From Anaerolineales bacterium (lineage in GTDB: Bacteria > Chloroflexota > Anaerolineae > 4572-78 > J111): a stretch of DNA of 64,000 nt. The notes below the pieces were generated by a model. It made no database searches and had not been told where the DNA came from. It saw only the letters and a list, made by a program, of their open reading frames with translations. The translations under genes and the position numbers were made by a program. The stretch lies in the NCBI GenBank assembly GCA_015075405.1, contig JABTUK010000002.1, forward strand, positions 1,426,001 through 1,490,000. Direction: 5' to 3'. Positions 52,372-60,223 of the stretch are shown here, in pieces; the first letter of the stretch is position 1; the number at the start of each line of letters is the position of its first letter.

Positions 52372-55317
52372 ATGGATTTACAAGAGGTTTTAAGCCAGGT
52401 CATCACCCGCACCAATGAGATATTTCAAGCGGAAGCCGGCTCTGTGGCTTTGCTTGAACCTTCGGGCGAAAAAATGGTGATTCGGGCCGCTGTCGGGGCC
52501 GGGGCCGATGCGGTCCGGGGGTTAAGCTTACCGGCAGGGAAAGGGGTGGTTGGCTGGGTGGTCACGCACGAAAAGCCCGCCTTCATCCCCGATGTTAGCC
52601 AGGATGAGCGTTTTTATCGCAGCTTTGACGAGCGCAGCGGCTTTCGCACCCAGTCCATCATGTGCGTCCCGCTTCGCGCTAACGGCCACACCATTGGCGT
52701 AATCGAGCTGATGAATATGAACCCGGATTATCTGAGCGATAACGGGTTGAAACTGCTCAGCGTTATTGCCGACCACGCCGCCCTGGCTATTGAGAATACC
52801 CAACTCCTGGCCGAAACCCGGCAGCGCTCGGAAGAACAGGCCCTCTTGTTTGAGGCGATGGCCATCGTCACCTCGGATTTAGCCCTGGAAACCGTTCTCG
52901 ATGCCGTCAGCCGGCAAATGGTTGAAGCCCTCAAAGCCGACTTATGCCTGATTTCCCACTGGGAAAAAGAAGAAAATCAACTCTACCTCATGCAAAGTTA
53001 TACCGGGCCGGGCGCCCGGCGGCCGGAACAGTCCGTCCGGTCTCTGGATAGAAACTCGCTGCTCTATTCGATTTTAGTTTCGCAAACTCCCGGCGTTCTT
53101 GAAGCCGGTACGGCCCCCTCAGAACAGGCGGCCTGGTTGGAGGAGCTTAAGATACAGGCCCTTTTTCTTGTTCCTTTGATCTACCGCCGGCAGACCATTG
53201 GCCTGGTGGAACTGGGACGAGTTGAGAGCGCCAAGGTGCTCAGCCAAAGTGAACTCCGCCTGCTGGAAACCATGGCCGCGCAGGCCGCCGTAGCCATTGA
53301 GCACGCCCGCCTTTATCGTGAAGCCACCCGCCACCTGGCCGAAACCAAAGTGCTACAGGAGGTCATGGTGGCAGCCGCTTCCAGCCTCGATTTCGACCGG
53401 GTTATTAGCGGTACGATGGGTGCTTTGCACCGGACGCTGGGCATCGAGCGATTGGGTTTTTTTCTACCCGGCGAAGACGACAATTTGGTGGTGGTTCATC
53501 CGGCCACCATTGGCTTTAATTTAAATGAGGGTAATCTCTCTTTTCCGGCCGAACGCAGCGCGATTGGCTGGGTTTTCCGCCACGGTAAGGCCCTGTTATT
53601 ACCCAATGTGCGTGAAGCCAGCCACTATTACGAGTTAGCCCCCGACACTCAATCGGAAATTTGTGTGCCGGTATTAGTCAACGGCCAGGTAGTAGCGGTG
53701 CTCAATGCCGAAAGTCCTCGCCTCAACGCTTTTGATTACGAGGACCTGCGCCTGTTCCAGGCTATTGCGGCTGAATTAGCTGTCGCTTTGGAAAATGCCC
53801 GCCTGTTTACCGAAATCCGGGCAGCCGAGGCTAACTACCGCGACCTCTTTGATAACGCCAATGATTTCATCGTTACTCTGGATGGCAACTTTAGAATTAG
53901 CAGCGCCAACAAAGTCGTTCTAAAAACAACGGGCTACCAACTCGGTGAAATTATAGGCGCGCCGGCCACCCAGTTTATCTTACCCCAGCAAATTTCGGCC
54001 CTTTTTAGACTCCTCAAAATGCACCTGGCCTCAACCGAGTCGCTGGCCCCTTTTGAACTATCGGTGTTGGGTAAAGATAAACCAGAGACCCTGCTTGAAG
54101 TAACGCTGCGGGTGCGGCGCGAAGGCCGCCGGCCCGTCAGCCTGCACCTCATTGCCCGCGATATTACCCATCGGCGTGAGCTGGAACAGCAGCTTCAACA
54201 AACCGAAAAGTTATCGGCCATCGGCAAGCTGGTAGCCGGGGTTGCTCATGAGCTTAACAACCCGTTGACGACCATCATTGGCTACTCAAGCCTGCTACAG
54301 CAAGGCAACCTGCCGGAAGAAACCCAGGCCGATTTGAATGTCATCTTCCGCCAAGCCCAACGCGCCCGGTTGATTGTGCGTGATTTGTTGACGTTTGCCC
54401 GCCGCTTTGATTTGGAAACCAAGCCGGTTGACCTCAACGAGATTATCGGCGACAGCGTCTCCCTGGTCAAGGCCCAGCTTCAGATGAACGCAGTCCAGGT
54501 AAAAATTAACCTTGATCCTGAATTGCCTATGACTATGGCCGACCCGCATCAATTGGAACAGGTTTTTATCAATTTGATGACCAATGCAATTCATGCGCTG
54601 GCGACCAGACCCAACCCGCGCCAATTGGTCATCGAGTCGAGCCGTGACGACGAACATATCTTTTTGAGCTTTGCCGATAACGGGCCGGGGATTCCAGCCC
54701 AGCACCTTAGCCGGGTCTTTGACCCATTCTTCAGCACCAAAGGCGTGGGCGAAGGAACCGGCCTGGGATTATCCATCTGTTTCGGCATTATCAGCGAGCA
54801 TAAAGGGCGTATTTGGGCTGAAAATTCGCCCAGCGGTGGAGCCATCTTCACCATTCAACTGCCCATCGAAAAACTACCCCTAGCAACCCCGGTCGGTTCA
54901 CCTCCGATGGCTACAGGCACGACGACTTTTGCCAATCCTCTCAAAATTCTGGCTGTGGACGATGAGCCGGCTCTGCTCAATTTGCTCCGGCTCATCTTTA
55001 CCCATCGCGGTCATCAGGTTGTTACAGCGCCGGATGGTGTAACTGCCCTGCAAAAACTCGAAACCCAAGCTTTTGATTTGATTGTGTGCGATGTCCTCAT
55101 GCCCGACATCCTGGGACCGGAGCTTTATCAAACAGCCGTAAAAAAGTACCCGTATCTGGCTAATCGCTTCATTTTTATTACCGGAAATGTCGTTGATATG
55201 GATACGCGAATTTTTCTAGAAAAATCCGGCCTGGCCTGGTTGTCCAAACCCTTCCTCCCCGCCGATATCGAGCAGTTGGTTGAACGAACAGCGGCGCAAA
55301 TCTCTATCGTGATTTGA
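52372..55317 (+). CDS. Hybrid sensor kinase, GAF3-PAS-HisKA-HATPase-receiver
   Basis: A 981-residue soluble kinase with three GAF domains (about 1-145, 160-330, 340-480), a PAS module (about 483-600), a HisKA box with His626 (AGVAHELNNPLTTII), HATPase_c (DNGPGIP, GEGTGLGLSICFGI) and a C-terminal receiver with phospho-acceptor Asp907 in LIVCDVLMPD. The GAF domains probably read small molecules or redox, as no membrane segment is seen. It has its own promoter. The C-terminal receiver could pass the signal on or feed back. Unlike the two kinases at 23359 and 26639, its HisKA motif is HELNNP rather than HDFNN. Confidence 0.92.
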   Translation: MDLQEVLSQVITRTNEIFQAEAGSVALLEPSGEKMVIRAAVGAGADAVRGLSLPAGKGVVGWVVTHEKPAFIPDVSQDERFYRSFDERSGFRTQSIMCVPLRANGHTIGVIELMNMNPDYLSDNGLKLLSVIADHAALAIENTQLLAETRQRSEEQALLFEAMAIVTSDLALETVLDAVSRQMVEALKADLCLISHWEKEENQLYLMQSYTGPGARRPEQSVRSLDRNSLLYSILVSQTPGVLEAGTAPSEQAAWLEELKIQALFLVPLIYRRQTIGLVELGRVESAKVLSQSELRLLETMAAQAAVAIEHARLYREATRHLAETKVLQEVMVAAASSLDFDRVISGTMGALHRTLGIERLGFFLPGEDDNLVVVHPATIGFNLNEGNLSFPAERSAIGWVFRHGKALLLPNVREASHYYELAPDTQSEICVPVLVNGQVVAVLNAESPRLNAFDYEDLRLFQAIAAELAVALENARLFTEIRAAEANYRDLFDNANDFIVTLDGNFRISSANKVVLKTTGYQLGEIIGAPATQFILPQQISALFRLLKMHLASTESLAPFELSVLGKDKPETLLEVTLRVRREGRRPVSLHLIARDITHRRELEQQLQQTEKLSAIGKLVAGVAHELNNPLTTIIGYSSLLQQGNLPEETQADLNVIFRQAQRARLIVRDLLTFARRFDLETKPVDLNEIIGDSVSLVKAQLQMNAVQVKINLDPELPMTMADPHQLEQVFINLMTNAIHALATRPNPRQLVIESSRDDEHIFLSFADNGPGIPAQHLSRVFDPFFSTKGVGEGTGLGLSICFGIISEHKGRIWAENSPSGGAIFTIQLPIEKLPLATPVGSPPMATGTTTFANPLKILAVDDEPALLNLLRLIFTHRGHQVVTAPDGVTALQKLETQAFDLIVCDVLMPDILGPELYQTAVKKYPYLANRFIFITGNVVDMDTRIFLEKSGLAWLSKPFLPADIEQLVERTAAQISIVI

Positions 55318-55341
55318 AGTCAAACTCAGGCAGGTTAAGCC

Positions 55342-55503
55342 ATGCGCCCTCTTAAAGAGATTATGCAAAATGCCCGTCAGGCAGGGCTGGTCATCCCGGC
55401 CTTCAACATCCCCTATCTGCCGATGGGCCTTGGCTTACTTTGGATTGCGACCAACGTTGGTATAAAGTCTGTATCGGCTGGCCGACATCCACCATTGTTT
55501 TGA
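55342..55503 (+). pseudogene. Truncated start of a class II (fructose-bisphosphate-type) aldolase
   Basis: The first 28 residues (MRPLKEIMQNARQAGLVIPA, then FNIPYLPM) read like the N-terminus of class II aldolases, ending just where the family normally continues with EPVVRAL-like sequence. From about 55425 the frame runs into DNA that is the antisense of the 3' end of the minus-strand membrane-protein gene and stops at 55503. So the rest of the aldolase has been lost at a junction near 55420-55425. The minus-strand gene ends in QGPSADRGC, whose last residues come from the antisense of the aldolase fragment, so that gene's end has probably changed as well. Confidence 0.65.
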
Positions 55504-56134
55504 GGCCGATAAACGGCAGCAAAAACCCGTAAGTATGAAAGGGCGCAGCGCAGACGCCGGCAAAAACGGCCAGGTACAGCAGCGCCACCCGGCCCATACT
55601 TTGTTCCAGCAGCTTTTCGGCCTGCGCCAGCGACAGCGCCCGCAGCCAAGCCACATCGCCCAGCAGGCTCAAGAGCTGAAAGGTGAGTATCCCACCCAAC
55701 CCGGAGCGGAGCGCAGCCAGGTCCAACTCCGCCCGCATCACCATGAACAGAAAAACAAGCATAAACACAGCCGTCACTACGGATAAGCTTACGGTGATTA
55801 GCAGATAGCTTTTGAGCATTTCGTTGCGGTCATACAGTACCCCCTCAGGCGTTGGCCAGGCATAGCGGATGACTTTCTTGGCCGATTGCTTTCCGGTTGA
55901 AATTTCGGCCGGCGGCTGAGGCAGCGTTGCCCCAATGACCTCTTGTCGCGCCGGAGCCAGCAGGCGGACGCGCAGTATCACCAACAAGATACCAATCAGG
56001 GTTTCCAGCAGATACAGCAGGATAGTGTTTTCCCAACTCCAGCCCAGGCTAAAAAAACCGACAGCCGGCACGGCATTGATACCCAGGGCCGACAACACTT
56101 TAGTTATGACGCCCAAGACTGAATTTTTAGACAA
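55403..56134 (-). CDS. DUF6498-like integral membrane protein
   Basis: A 243-residue membrane protein with about six hydrophobic segments (ALGINAVPAVGFFSLGWSW, TILLYLLETLIGILLVILRV, and four more). It matches the DUF6498 pattern of an N-terminal GWSWENTILLYLLETLIGI segment. The start is TTG 56134 after GAGGGACC, with 11 bp between it and the upstream alpha/beta-hydrolase stop, so they form an operon. Its last ~8 residues overlap the truncated aldolase fragment on the other strand and may be new sequence. Function unknown. Confidence 0.78.
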   Translation of the reverse strand: MSKNSVLGVITKVLSALGINAVPAVGFFSLGWSWENTILLYLLETLIGILLVILRVRLLAPARQEVIGATLPQPPAEISTGKQSAKKVIRYAWPTPEGVLYDRNEMLKSYLLITVSLSVVTAVFMLVFLFMVMRAELDLAALRSGLGGILTFQLLSLLGDVAWLRALSLAQAEKLLEQSMGRVALLYLAVFAGVCAAPFHTYGFLLPFIGLKTMVDVGQPIQTLYQRWSQSKVSQGPSADRGC

Positions 56135-56145
56135 GGTCCCTCAGC

Positions 56146-56946
56146 TTAATTGTGCCCATTCTCTGCGGTTAGAAAGTGGGTAATGGTCTGGTTGAACTCC
56201 GCCGGGTTATCCCAATTGAGGACGTGACCAGCGCGGGAGATATATTTGAGGCGGGCCTGTCTAATCCGCCACAGCATTTCATAAGTGTGGAAATGAATCC
56301 AGGGGATATGAAAATATTGGCCCAGCAAAAGCAGGGTGGGGCAGGCAAGCTGATGCAAACGCCAGCGGCTGTTAAAGGCGAGAGAGGCCTGCAAGATGTT
56401 TTGAAAATTGGCCGCGTTCTGGAGATGCTGTTTGCCCTGAGCTTCGATGTAGGTCTCCGCCTTATCGCTTAACATCCCAAAATAGCGGGCCAATAATTTA
56501 ACCTGGTCCTCCGGACTCAAAAGTTGGTTAAAACAGGCATTGGCGATAGCGGTCAGACCGGCTTCCCAGGGTGTGGAGGTGACGCCGTAAGAACTTTCGA
56601 TCAGGATCAGCTTGTTGACCCGGTCGGGGTAGCTCAATGCTAATTCCTGGGCCACCATCCCGCCAAACGAGTGACCGCAGCAAGCGACCCGCTCTACCCC
56701 TAGCGCATCGAGCAGAGCAATCATATCGCTGGCAAACAAAGCCACAGAGTAAGAGCCGGGCGAAACGGACGACTCGCCGTGCCCGCGCAGGTCACAAGTG
56801 ATAACCCGGTGGTTCCGGGCAAAGTTGTCAATTTGGGGATACCAGGCAGCTCTGGAGACAAAAATACCGTGAATCAGAAGCAGCGGTTCACCCTGACCAT
56901 AGTCATCGTAGGCAATGGTCGTGTTGTTGAGCGGCAAGGTCGGCAT
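56146..56946 (-). CDS. Alpha/beta-hydrolase
   Basis: A 266-residue serine hydrolase. The nucleophile elbow CGHSFGGMV lies near residue 90 (GHSFGG), the oxyanion loop LLIHGIF near 22-28, and the catalytic His is likely in SRAGHVLNWDNPAEF near the C-terminus. CAGGAG precedes ATG 56946. It is probably a cytoplasmic esterase or C-C hydrolase, and heads an operon with a DUF6498-like gene. The substrate is unknown. Confidence 0.92.
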   Translation of the reverse strand: MPTLPLNNTTIAYDDYGQGEPLLLIHGIFVSRAAWYPQIDNFARNHRVITCDLRGHGESSVSPGSYSVALFASDMIALLDALGVERVACCGHSFGGMVAQELALSYPDRVNKLILIESSYGVTSTPWEAGLTAIANACFNQLLSPEDQVKLLARYFGMLSDKAETYIEAQGKQHLQNAANFQNILQASLAFNSRWRLHQLACPTLLLLGQYFHIPWIHFHTYEMLWRIRQARLKYISRAGHVLNWDNPAEFNQTITHFLTAENGHN

Positions 56947-57088
56947 GGAAAACTCCTGGTAAGCGATAGATAACGACCGGGGAAGTATACTGGCTCATTT
57001 TATCCGGTTTTACCGAATCAGGCTATTTCGAGCGCAGTTCGCGCAGCGCTTTTTACCTCACCACACAATAATCCGGTTGCGGTAAATT

Positions 57089-57289
57089 TCAAGGTAAGTT
57101 TCGGCCAGGCTGAGCGAACTGACCAGGGCGCAATTCCTGATACTTCTGCCCTTTGGCTGCTTCATCGGCCAGGAGGCAAACATCCATCGGTTCCCAGCCA
57201 AACGAGCGCATCAGTTCAACAATTTGTTGGTTGTCGGGGTATTTGTTGTCGTGGCTTAAAGGTAAATCAACGGTGAAGACGGCGCGCAT
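57089..57289 (-). CDS. Hypothetical small protein, 66 residues
   Basis: Not recognised. AAGGAGGG lies about 8 nt before ATG 57289, a strong ribosome-binding site, so it is likely translated. The first 45 residues (AVFTVDLPLSHDNKYPDNQQ, then IVELMRSFGWEP) look like a folded domain; the C-terminal LRPGQFAQPGRNLP is less regular. It stands alone between the hydrolase gene and a candidate small RNA. Confidence 0.6.
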   Translation of the reverse strand: MRAVFTVDLPLSHDNKYPDNQQIVELMRSFGWEPMDVCLLADEAAKGQKYQELRPGQFAQPGRNLP

Positions 57290-57411
57290 ACGATCCCTCC
57301 TTGAAGATAGTAACCAGCCATCAGATGTCAGCAGTCAGAAGGTTCTGCGACTTTGCGACCTTGCTACTTTGCTACTTTTCACTCATAGGCCGAAAGTCCG
57401 CAAATGCAGCC

Positions 57412-57440
57412 TTGACTTTTAGTGGGCGATTTGAGATAAT
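57412..57440 (+). promoter_or_regulatory. Strong promoter for the candidate small RNA
   Basis: TTGACT (57412-57417) and GATAAT (57435-57440) are 17 bp apart, which predicts transcription from about 57447. Confidence 0.75.
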
Positions 57441-57446
57441 AATGTT

Positions 57447-57599
57447 AAGTACAGCGTCAACTGGTACTGCTCTTTTAACAACCTTACTAAATTTCCTGGT
57501 CACAACTTCAGCCGCGCTTGCTGGGCCAGGTTCAGGGAGAGCAATCTTCACATCAGCCAAAGCCAAAATCAACTGCACCTATTGATTTTGGCTTTTTTA
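57447..57599 (+). ncRNA. Candidate structured small RNA, about 150 nt
   Basis: It runs from the predicted start near 57447 to a perfect intrinsic terminator: AGCCAAAATCAA (57561-57572), 9-nt loop, TTGATTTTGGCT (57582-57593), then T5. Inside, nested pairings can form: TGCTC (57468-57472) with GAGCA (57539-57543), CCTGG (57495-57499) with CCAGG (57526-57530) and CAGC (57509-57512) with GCTG (57520-57523). A short open frame from ATG 57442 starts upstream of the predicted transcription start. It does not clearly match 6S RNA, tmRNA or SRP RNA. The structure is only sketched by eye. Confidence 0.55.
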
Positions 57600-57700
57600 T
57601 TCGCCGGGCCAAAGGCTAACCAGAGGGAGTGTGGGGTCGGTTTGGCTGCCTGGTTGAGTTTCTGTTTCACTTAAATTACGTTTGGAGAAAGGAGAAACCT

Positions 57701-58030
57701 ATGAAAAAGATTGTTGTTATTATTGCCGTCCTGGTTTTGCTGCAACTGGTTTTTGTTACGGCTGCTTTTGCTTCCGGCCCCTATGGGGGGGGCGGCTACG
57801 ACAATGATGGCTACGGCTACCATGGTTACGGGTATGGGCATTACCCCAACTACGGGTATAATTATAACTATCACCCGCAGAGCCGCTACTATTACACCGG
57901 CTACCATTATTACCCACGCCACCAATACTATCCCCGCTACAACAACTGCTGCTGCCGGCCCTACTACAATCAATACCACAGCTATTCCAACTACTATCCC
58001 CGCCCCTATTACGGGAGGTATCAATATTAA
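57701..58030 (+). CDS. Secreted tyrosine- and glycine-rich low-complexity protein
   Basis: A 109-residue protein with a classic signal peptide (MKKIVVIIAVLVLLQLVFVT, cleavage likely after AFA at 24). The mature part is about 85 residues, with about 30 tyrosines plus many Gly, Asn, His, Pro and Arg (for example NYGYNYNYHPQSRYYYTGY), and a CCC triplet near residue 80. No known domain is visible. AAAGGAG precedes ATG 57701, and a terminator follows at 58124. Tyr/Gly-rich secreted proteins elsewhere cross-link, aggregate or form adhesive or surface layers; that role is inference. It lies directly after the candidate small RNA. Confidence 0.8.
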   Translation: MKKIVVIIAVLVLLQLVFVTAAFASGPYGGGGYDNDGYGYHGYGYGHYPNYGYNYNYHPQSRYYYTGYHYYPRHQYYPRYNNCCCRPYYNQYHSYSNYYPRPYYGRYQY

Positions 58031-58123
58031 AGGACGCCGGGTTAGCAAGGCGGCTTGAACTGATGGATTTTTTAACCTACACTCCTTCTGGTTGGCTGTC
58101 AGCCCGGCAGTACACAAACCGGG

Positions 58124-58158
58124 AACCCGGCGGGTCGAACGATCCGCCGGTTTTTTTT
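58124..58158 (+). terminator. Rho-independent terminator
   Basis: CCGGCGG, loop GTCGAACGAT, CCGCCGG, with flanking AACC/GGTT pairing and a run of eight T. It ends the transcript of the tyrosine-rich protein about 95 bp after its stop; the minus-strand AraC gene ends nearby. Confidence 0.85.
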
Positions 58159-58171
58159 CGGGGTCGTCATT

Positions 58172-59074
58172 TTATCCACTCAGGCCGGTCTGAACTCCTT
58201 GAGCCTTGCCATAATAACTGGGCGCAACGCCGGTAATCTGCTTGAACACCCGCGAGAAATGGTGCGGGTCGGTAAAACCGACGTGAAAGGCCACCTCAAC
58301 CACCGGCAGGCGCTGTTCATTGAGTAGCCGCCGGGCCTGGTCAATGCGGCAGCGGGTGTGAAACTGTTTGGGCGACTCGCCCAGCCACTTATCAAACAGC
58401 GCCCGCAGATGTGATTGGCTCAAGCCCACCGTTGCCGCCGTTTGGGCCGCATCAAAGGGCACAGCGTAATTCTCGCGCAAAAAGATCAGCGCGTTACGCA
58501 CCGCTTCAGGATAGGCCGACTCCGGCACAGTAGACGCGCCGGAAATTTCCTCCACCCGCGCCATCAATTCATAAAATACGCCGATACTGCGCAGCGGATA
58601 GCCCGGTTTGCGCAAAATCAACACCTCACGCAGTTCAATCAGTAGCGCCTCGATTTCGGCGTCGTACCCCAGGCGGCGCTGCTGTACCTTCATCTCGCCC
58701 AACACCCGCGCCCACTCGCCTTCCAGCACAAACCAGTGGTACTTCATCCCCAGGCGGCTGCTGTAAGTAAAAGCATGGTAGGGCGGGATAATCAGCAAAT
58801 CGCCGCTGGCTACGGCGGCCCGGCCTCCTGCCGGATATTCAAAAACAGCCTCGCCGGAGAGATGGTAAAAAATTTGGGTCTGGTGAGTATGTTCAAAGTT
58901 GCCGGTCAAATAATTGGGTTTGCAATGATACTCCCCGGCTTGAGCCAGGCAAAAATTCAGCTCCGGCAAAAAGTGGGGACCGTAGCCCGTACGCCAGTAA
59001 TCGTAGCGGCGCAAGCCCAGATTGTTGTTGGTGCCGCCGGCAATGGGCCGGTTAGGCCGGGGTTTCATCATCAT
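58172..59074 (-). CDS. AraC-family transcriptional regulator with cupin N-terminal domain
   Basis: A 300-residue regulator starting at ATG 59074, or at TTG 59104 with 10 more residues. The N-terminal cupin-like sensor (FEHTHQTQIFYHLSGEAVFEYP and GDLLIIPPYHAFTYSS) binds a small ligand. The C-terminal helix-turn-helix pair carries AATVGLSQSHLRALFDKWLGESPKQF and VVEVAFHVGFTDPHHFSRVFKQITGVAPSYY. It may regulate the divergently transcribed corrinoid gene at 59302, or itself, from the AT-rich region near 59100-59160. The effector is unknown. Confidence 0.92.
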   Translation of the reverse strand: MMMKPRPNRPIAGGTNNNLGLRRYDYWRTGYGPHFLPELNFCLAQAGEYHCKPNYLTGNFEHTHQTQIFYHLSGEAVFEYPAGGRAAVASGDLLIIPPYHAFTYSSRLGMKYHWFVLEGEWARVLGEMKVQQRRLGYDAEIEALLIELREVLILRKPGYPLRSIGVFYELMARVEEISGASTVPESAYPEAVRNALIFLRENYAVPFDAAQTAATVGLSQSHLRALFDKWLGESPKQFHTRCRIDQARRLLNEQRLPVVEVAFHVGFTDPHHFSRVFKQITGVAPSYYGKAQGVQTGLSG

Positions 59075-59301
59075 TTTATCCACAAAAACAATTGCTTGCT
59101 CCAAACATTTATAGTATCATTTACATTATAATACAAATCATTTATGGCAAACCAGTCGAGTTTGCTTTACCTATGAAATTTTTTACCGGCGCGATCGGAG
59201 ACCGGACCCCCACCCCAACCCTCCCCCTGTTAAGGGGAGGGCAAAAAGGGGTTTCCGGTCTCCCGTCCCCGGTCCCCGGTCTAGCTTTGGAGGAGCGTGT
59301 T

Positions 59302-59994
<693 letters not shown>

Positions 59995-60223
59995 TAGACG
60001 CACCAATTAAAGTTAACATATTGAACTCAACTGGCTTTCGCCAAGACGCAAAGCTTGAAACACTTTGCGCGGCATTTTCGTCAGTGTTTATTAAGCCGTA
60101 TGTCCAGGACTGATGGATACCGCCGTCTCACGTCCCTGGTTTTCCGATTTGCAAAGTCTGGGTAGTATAGCTTCTTTGATGACAAGTTCAGCTGCGGAGG
60201 CGCTGTTCGTAGGAAATCATCTG

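Noticed and set aside
57526-57560. Possible small SRP RNA core (CCAGGTTCAGGGAGAGCA)
   Set aside because: It lacks the conserved GGTCAGG/GGAAGGNAGCAG helix-8 sequence in the right pairing, so the likeness is partial.
57442-57585. A 47-residue frame (MLSTASTGTALLTT...) inside the candidate small RNA
   Set aside because: Its ATG lies upstream of the predicted transcription start and there is no ribosome-binding site; the region folds and ends in a terminator.
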